This document shows, piece after piece, positions 5,123 to 5,973 of a stretch of 5,973 nucleotides of DNA. Positions within the stretch are counted from its first letter, which is position 1. Each line of letters starts with the position of its first letter. Where the stretch lies: contig DAWB01000067.1 of assembly GCA_002505805.1 (NCBI GenBank), positions 1 through 5,973 of the forward strand. Reading direction: 5' to 3'. The position numbers and the translations under genes are program-made. The DNA comes from Methanosaeta sp. UBA80 (GTDB lineage: Archaea > Halobacteriota > Methanosarcinia > Methanotrichales > Methanotrichaceae). The notes under the pieces were generated by a model that had not been told where the DNA came from, searched no databases, and saw nothing but the letters and a program-made list of their open reading frames with translations.

Positions 5123-5973
5123 ATGTCAGCAGATATCACGCTTAAAGTCATTGAAGCCCGCCCCACCGATGTGGGACGGGGCATAGCCCGCATAGATCCT
5201 GCCGTTTTCAGCGAGATGGGCTGGCAGGCAGGAGATGCGGTAAGCATACAAGGCAAGAAGAAGACAGCAGCATTGCTCTGGCCCGGTTATCCGGAAGACA
5301 CTAAAACCGGTGTGGTCCGCCTGGACGGCAACACCCGTCGCAATGCCGGGGTGAGCATAGACGATAAGGTGCCGGTCAAACTGATCCAGGCTGCTCCGGC
5401 AGAGTCGGTGGTCTTTGCCCCCACTGTCCCCCTGCGCATAACCGGAGCGGAGGCATACCTGCAGAGGTACATGGAAGGCCGGGTCATCACCAAGGGAGAC
5501 ATCATAGAGATCTCGGTCATGGGCAGAAAGATAGAGTTGATGGCCACCCGGGTCTCGCCTTCTCGTGAGGCGGCAGTGATCGGTGACAAGACCAGAATTG
5601 AGATGTCGGATAAGCCGGCTAAGGAAGAGAAAGCCGGGCCCCGCGTCACCTACGAAGATATCGGTGGCCTATCCGCTGAGATCAAGAAAGTTCGAGAGAT
5701 GATTGAGTTGCCCATGAAGCACCCCGAGCTCTTCGAGAGGCTGGGGGTAGAAGCACCCAAGGGAGTTCTGCTCTACGGCCCACCGGGCACGGGCAAGACC
5801 CTCCTGGCCAAGGCTCTGGCCTCGGAGACCAACGCCCACTTCGAGACCCTCTCCGGCCCGGAGATCATGTCCAAATACTACGGCGAGTCGGAGGAGAAGC
5901 TGCGGAGCCTATTCAAGACCGCCGAGGAGCAGGCCCCCTCCATCATCCTCATAGACGAGATAGACTCCATCGC
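5123..5973 (+). CDS. cdc48: Cdc48/VAT (p97/VCP-like) AAA+ ATPase, N-terminal part, cut by the right edge
   Basis: The frame is open from 5123 to the window end (283 complete codons plus two bases). Cdc48/VAT is a cytosolic hexameric ATPase that unfolds proteins, in archaea probably feeding the proteasome. Domains in order: Cdc48 N-terminal double-psi barrel at about 4-87 ([20 protein letters not shown]), Cdc48 domain 2 at about 105-165, a short charged linker, then the first AAA+ module (D1) beginning TYEDIGGL at 176-183. Visible D1 motifs are Walker A GPPGTGKT at 219-226 (Lys225), the pore-loop region SKYYGESE at 250-257, and Walker B IILIDE at 274-279 (Asp278, Glu279). The sequence stops just after Walker B; sensor and arginine-finger residues and the second AAA+ module of a usual 730-800 aa protein lie outside. 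The N-domain plus D1 order separates it from proteasome-activating nucleotidase, which starts with a coiled coil. Codons are GC-rich like the neighbouring housekeeping genes. Expression may be controlled by the promoter and operator at 4923-4965. Confidence 0.97.
   Translation, partial: MSADITLKVIEARPTDVGRGIARIDPAVFSEMGWQAGDAVSIQGKKKTAALLWPGYPEDTKTGVVRLDGNTRRNAGVSIDDKVPVKLIQAAPAESVVFAPTVPLRITGAEAYLQRYMEGRVITKGDIIEISVMGRKIELMATRVSPSREAAVIGDKTRIEMSDKPAKEEKAGPRVTYEDIGGLSAEIKKVREMIELPMKHPELFERLGVEAPKGVLLYGPPGTGKTLLAKALASETNAHFETLSGPEIMSKYYGESEEKLRSLFKTAEEQAPSIILIDEIDSI

Overview
The window looks like a euryarchaeal chromosome segment, most likely from a methanogen of the Methanothrix (Methanosaeta)/Methanosarcinales type. 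The reasons are an archaeal-type Cdc48/VAT AAA+ ATPase, an archaeal Ogg2-type 8-oxoguanine glycosylase, archaeal TATA/BRE-like promoter elements, and purine-rich AGA/AGG/GAG/ATA codon use in GC-rich genes. The genus is inferred; only the archaeal assignment is firm.

Layout, left to right. (1) 1-426, minus strand: the N-terminal 142 codons of a membrane acyltransferase (acyltransferase 3/OafA-like), which runs off the left edge. It is visibly more AT-rich than the rest of the window, as is the 427-640 spacer, which holds a perfect 14-bp AT palindrome and a perfect 15-bp tandem duplication. (2) 651-881, minus: a probable small two-helix membrane protein in normal GC-rich codons. (3) 1067-1714, plus: Ogg2 DNA glycosylase/AP lyase. 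(4) 1787-3697, minus, convergent with ogg: a 636-aa fusion of an acetyl-CoA hydrolase/CoA-transferase with a C-terminal GNAT acetyltransferase domain. (5) 3858-4829, plus, divergent from the fusion gene: ketopantoate reductase (PanE/ApbA), a CoA-biosynthesis enzyme. (6) 4830-5122: a gene-poor spacer with a strong BRE/TATA-like promoter, a 19-bp near-palindromic operator-like repeat on the predicted transcription start, and a 20-codon ORF that may be a gene remnant. (7) 5123 to the right edge, plus: the first 283 codons of Cdc48/VAT.

The genes do not form one operon. The clearest functional link is the divergent pair CoA-transferase-GNAT / ketopantoate reductase: one uses CoA thioesters, the other makes a CoA precursor. 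Ogg2 (oxidative DNA damage) and Cdc48 (protein unfolding) are housekeeping functions. No RNA gene, CRISPR array, insertion sequence or replication origin was recognised. I see no convincing wholly new system. The items most worth a second look are the CoA-transferase-GNAT fusion and the operator with possible gene remnant upstream of cdc48.
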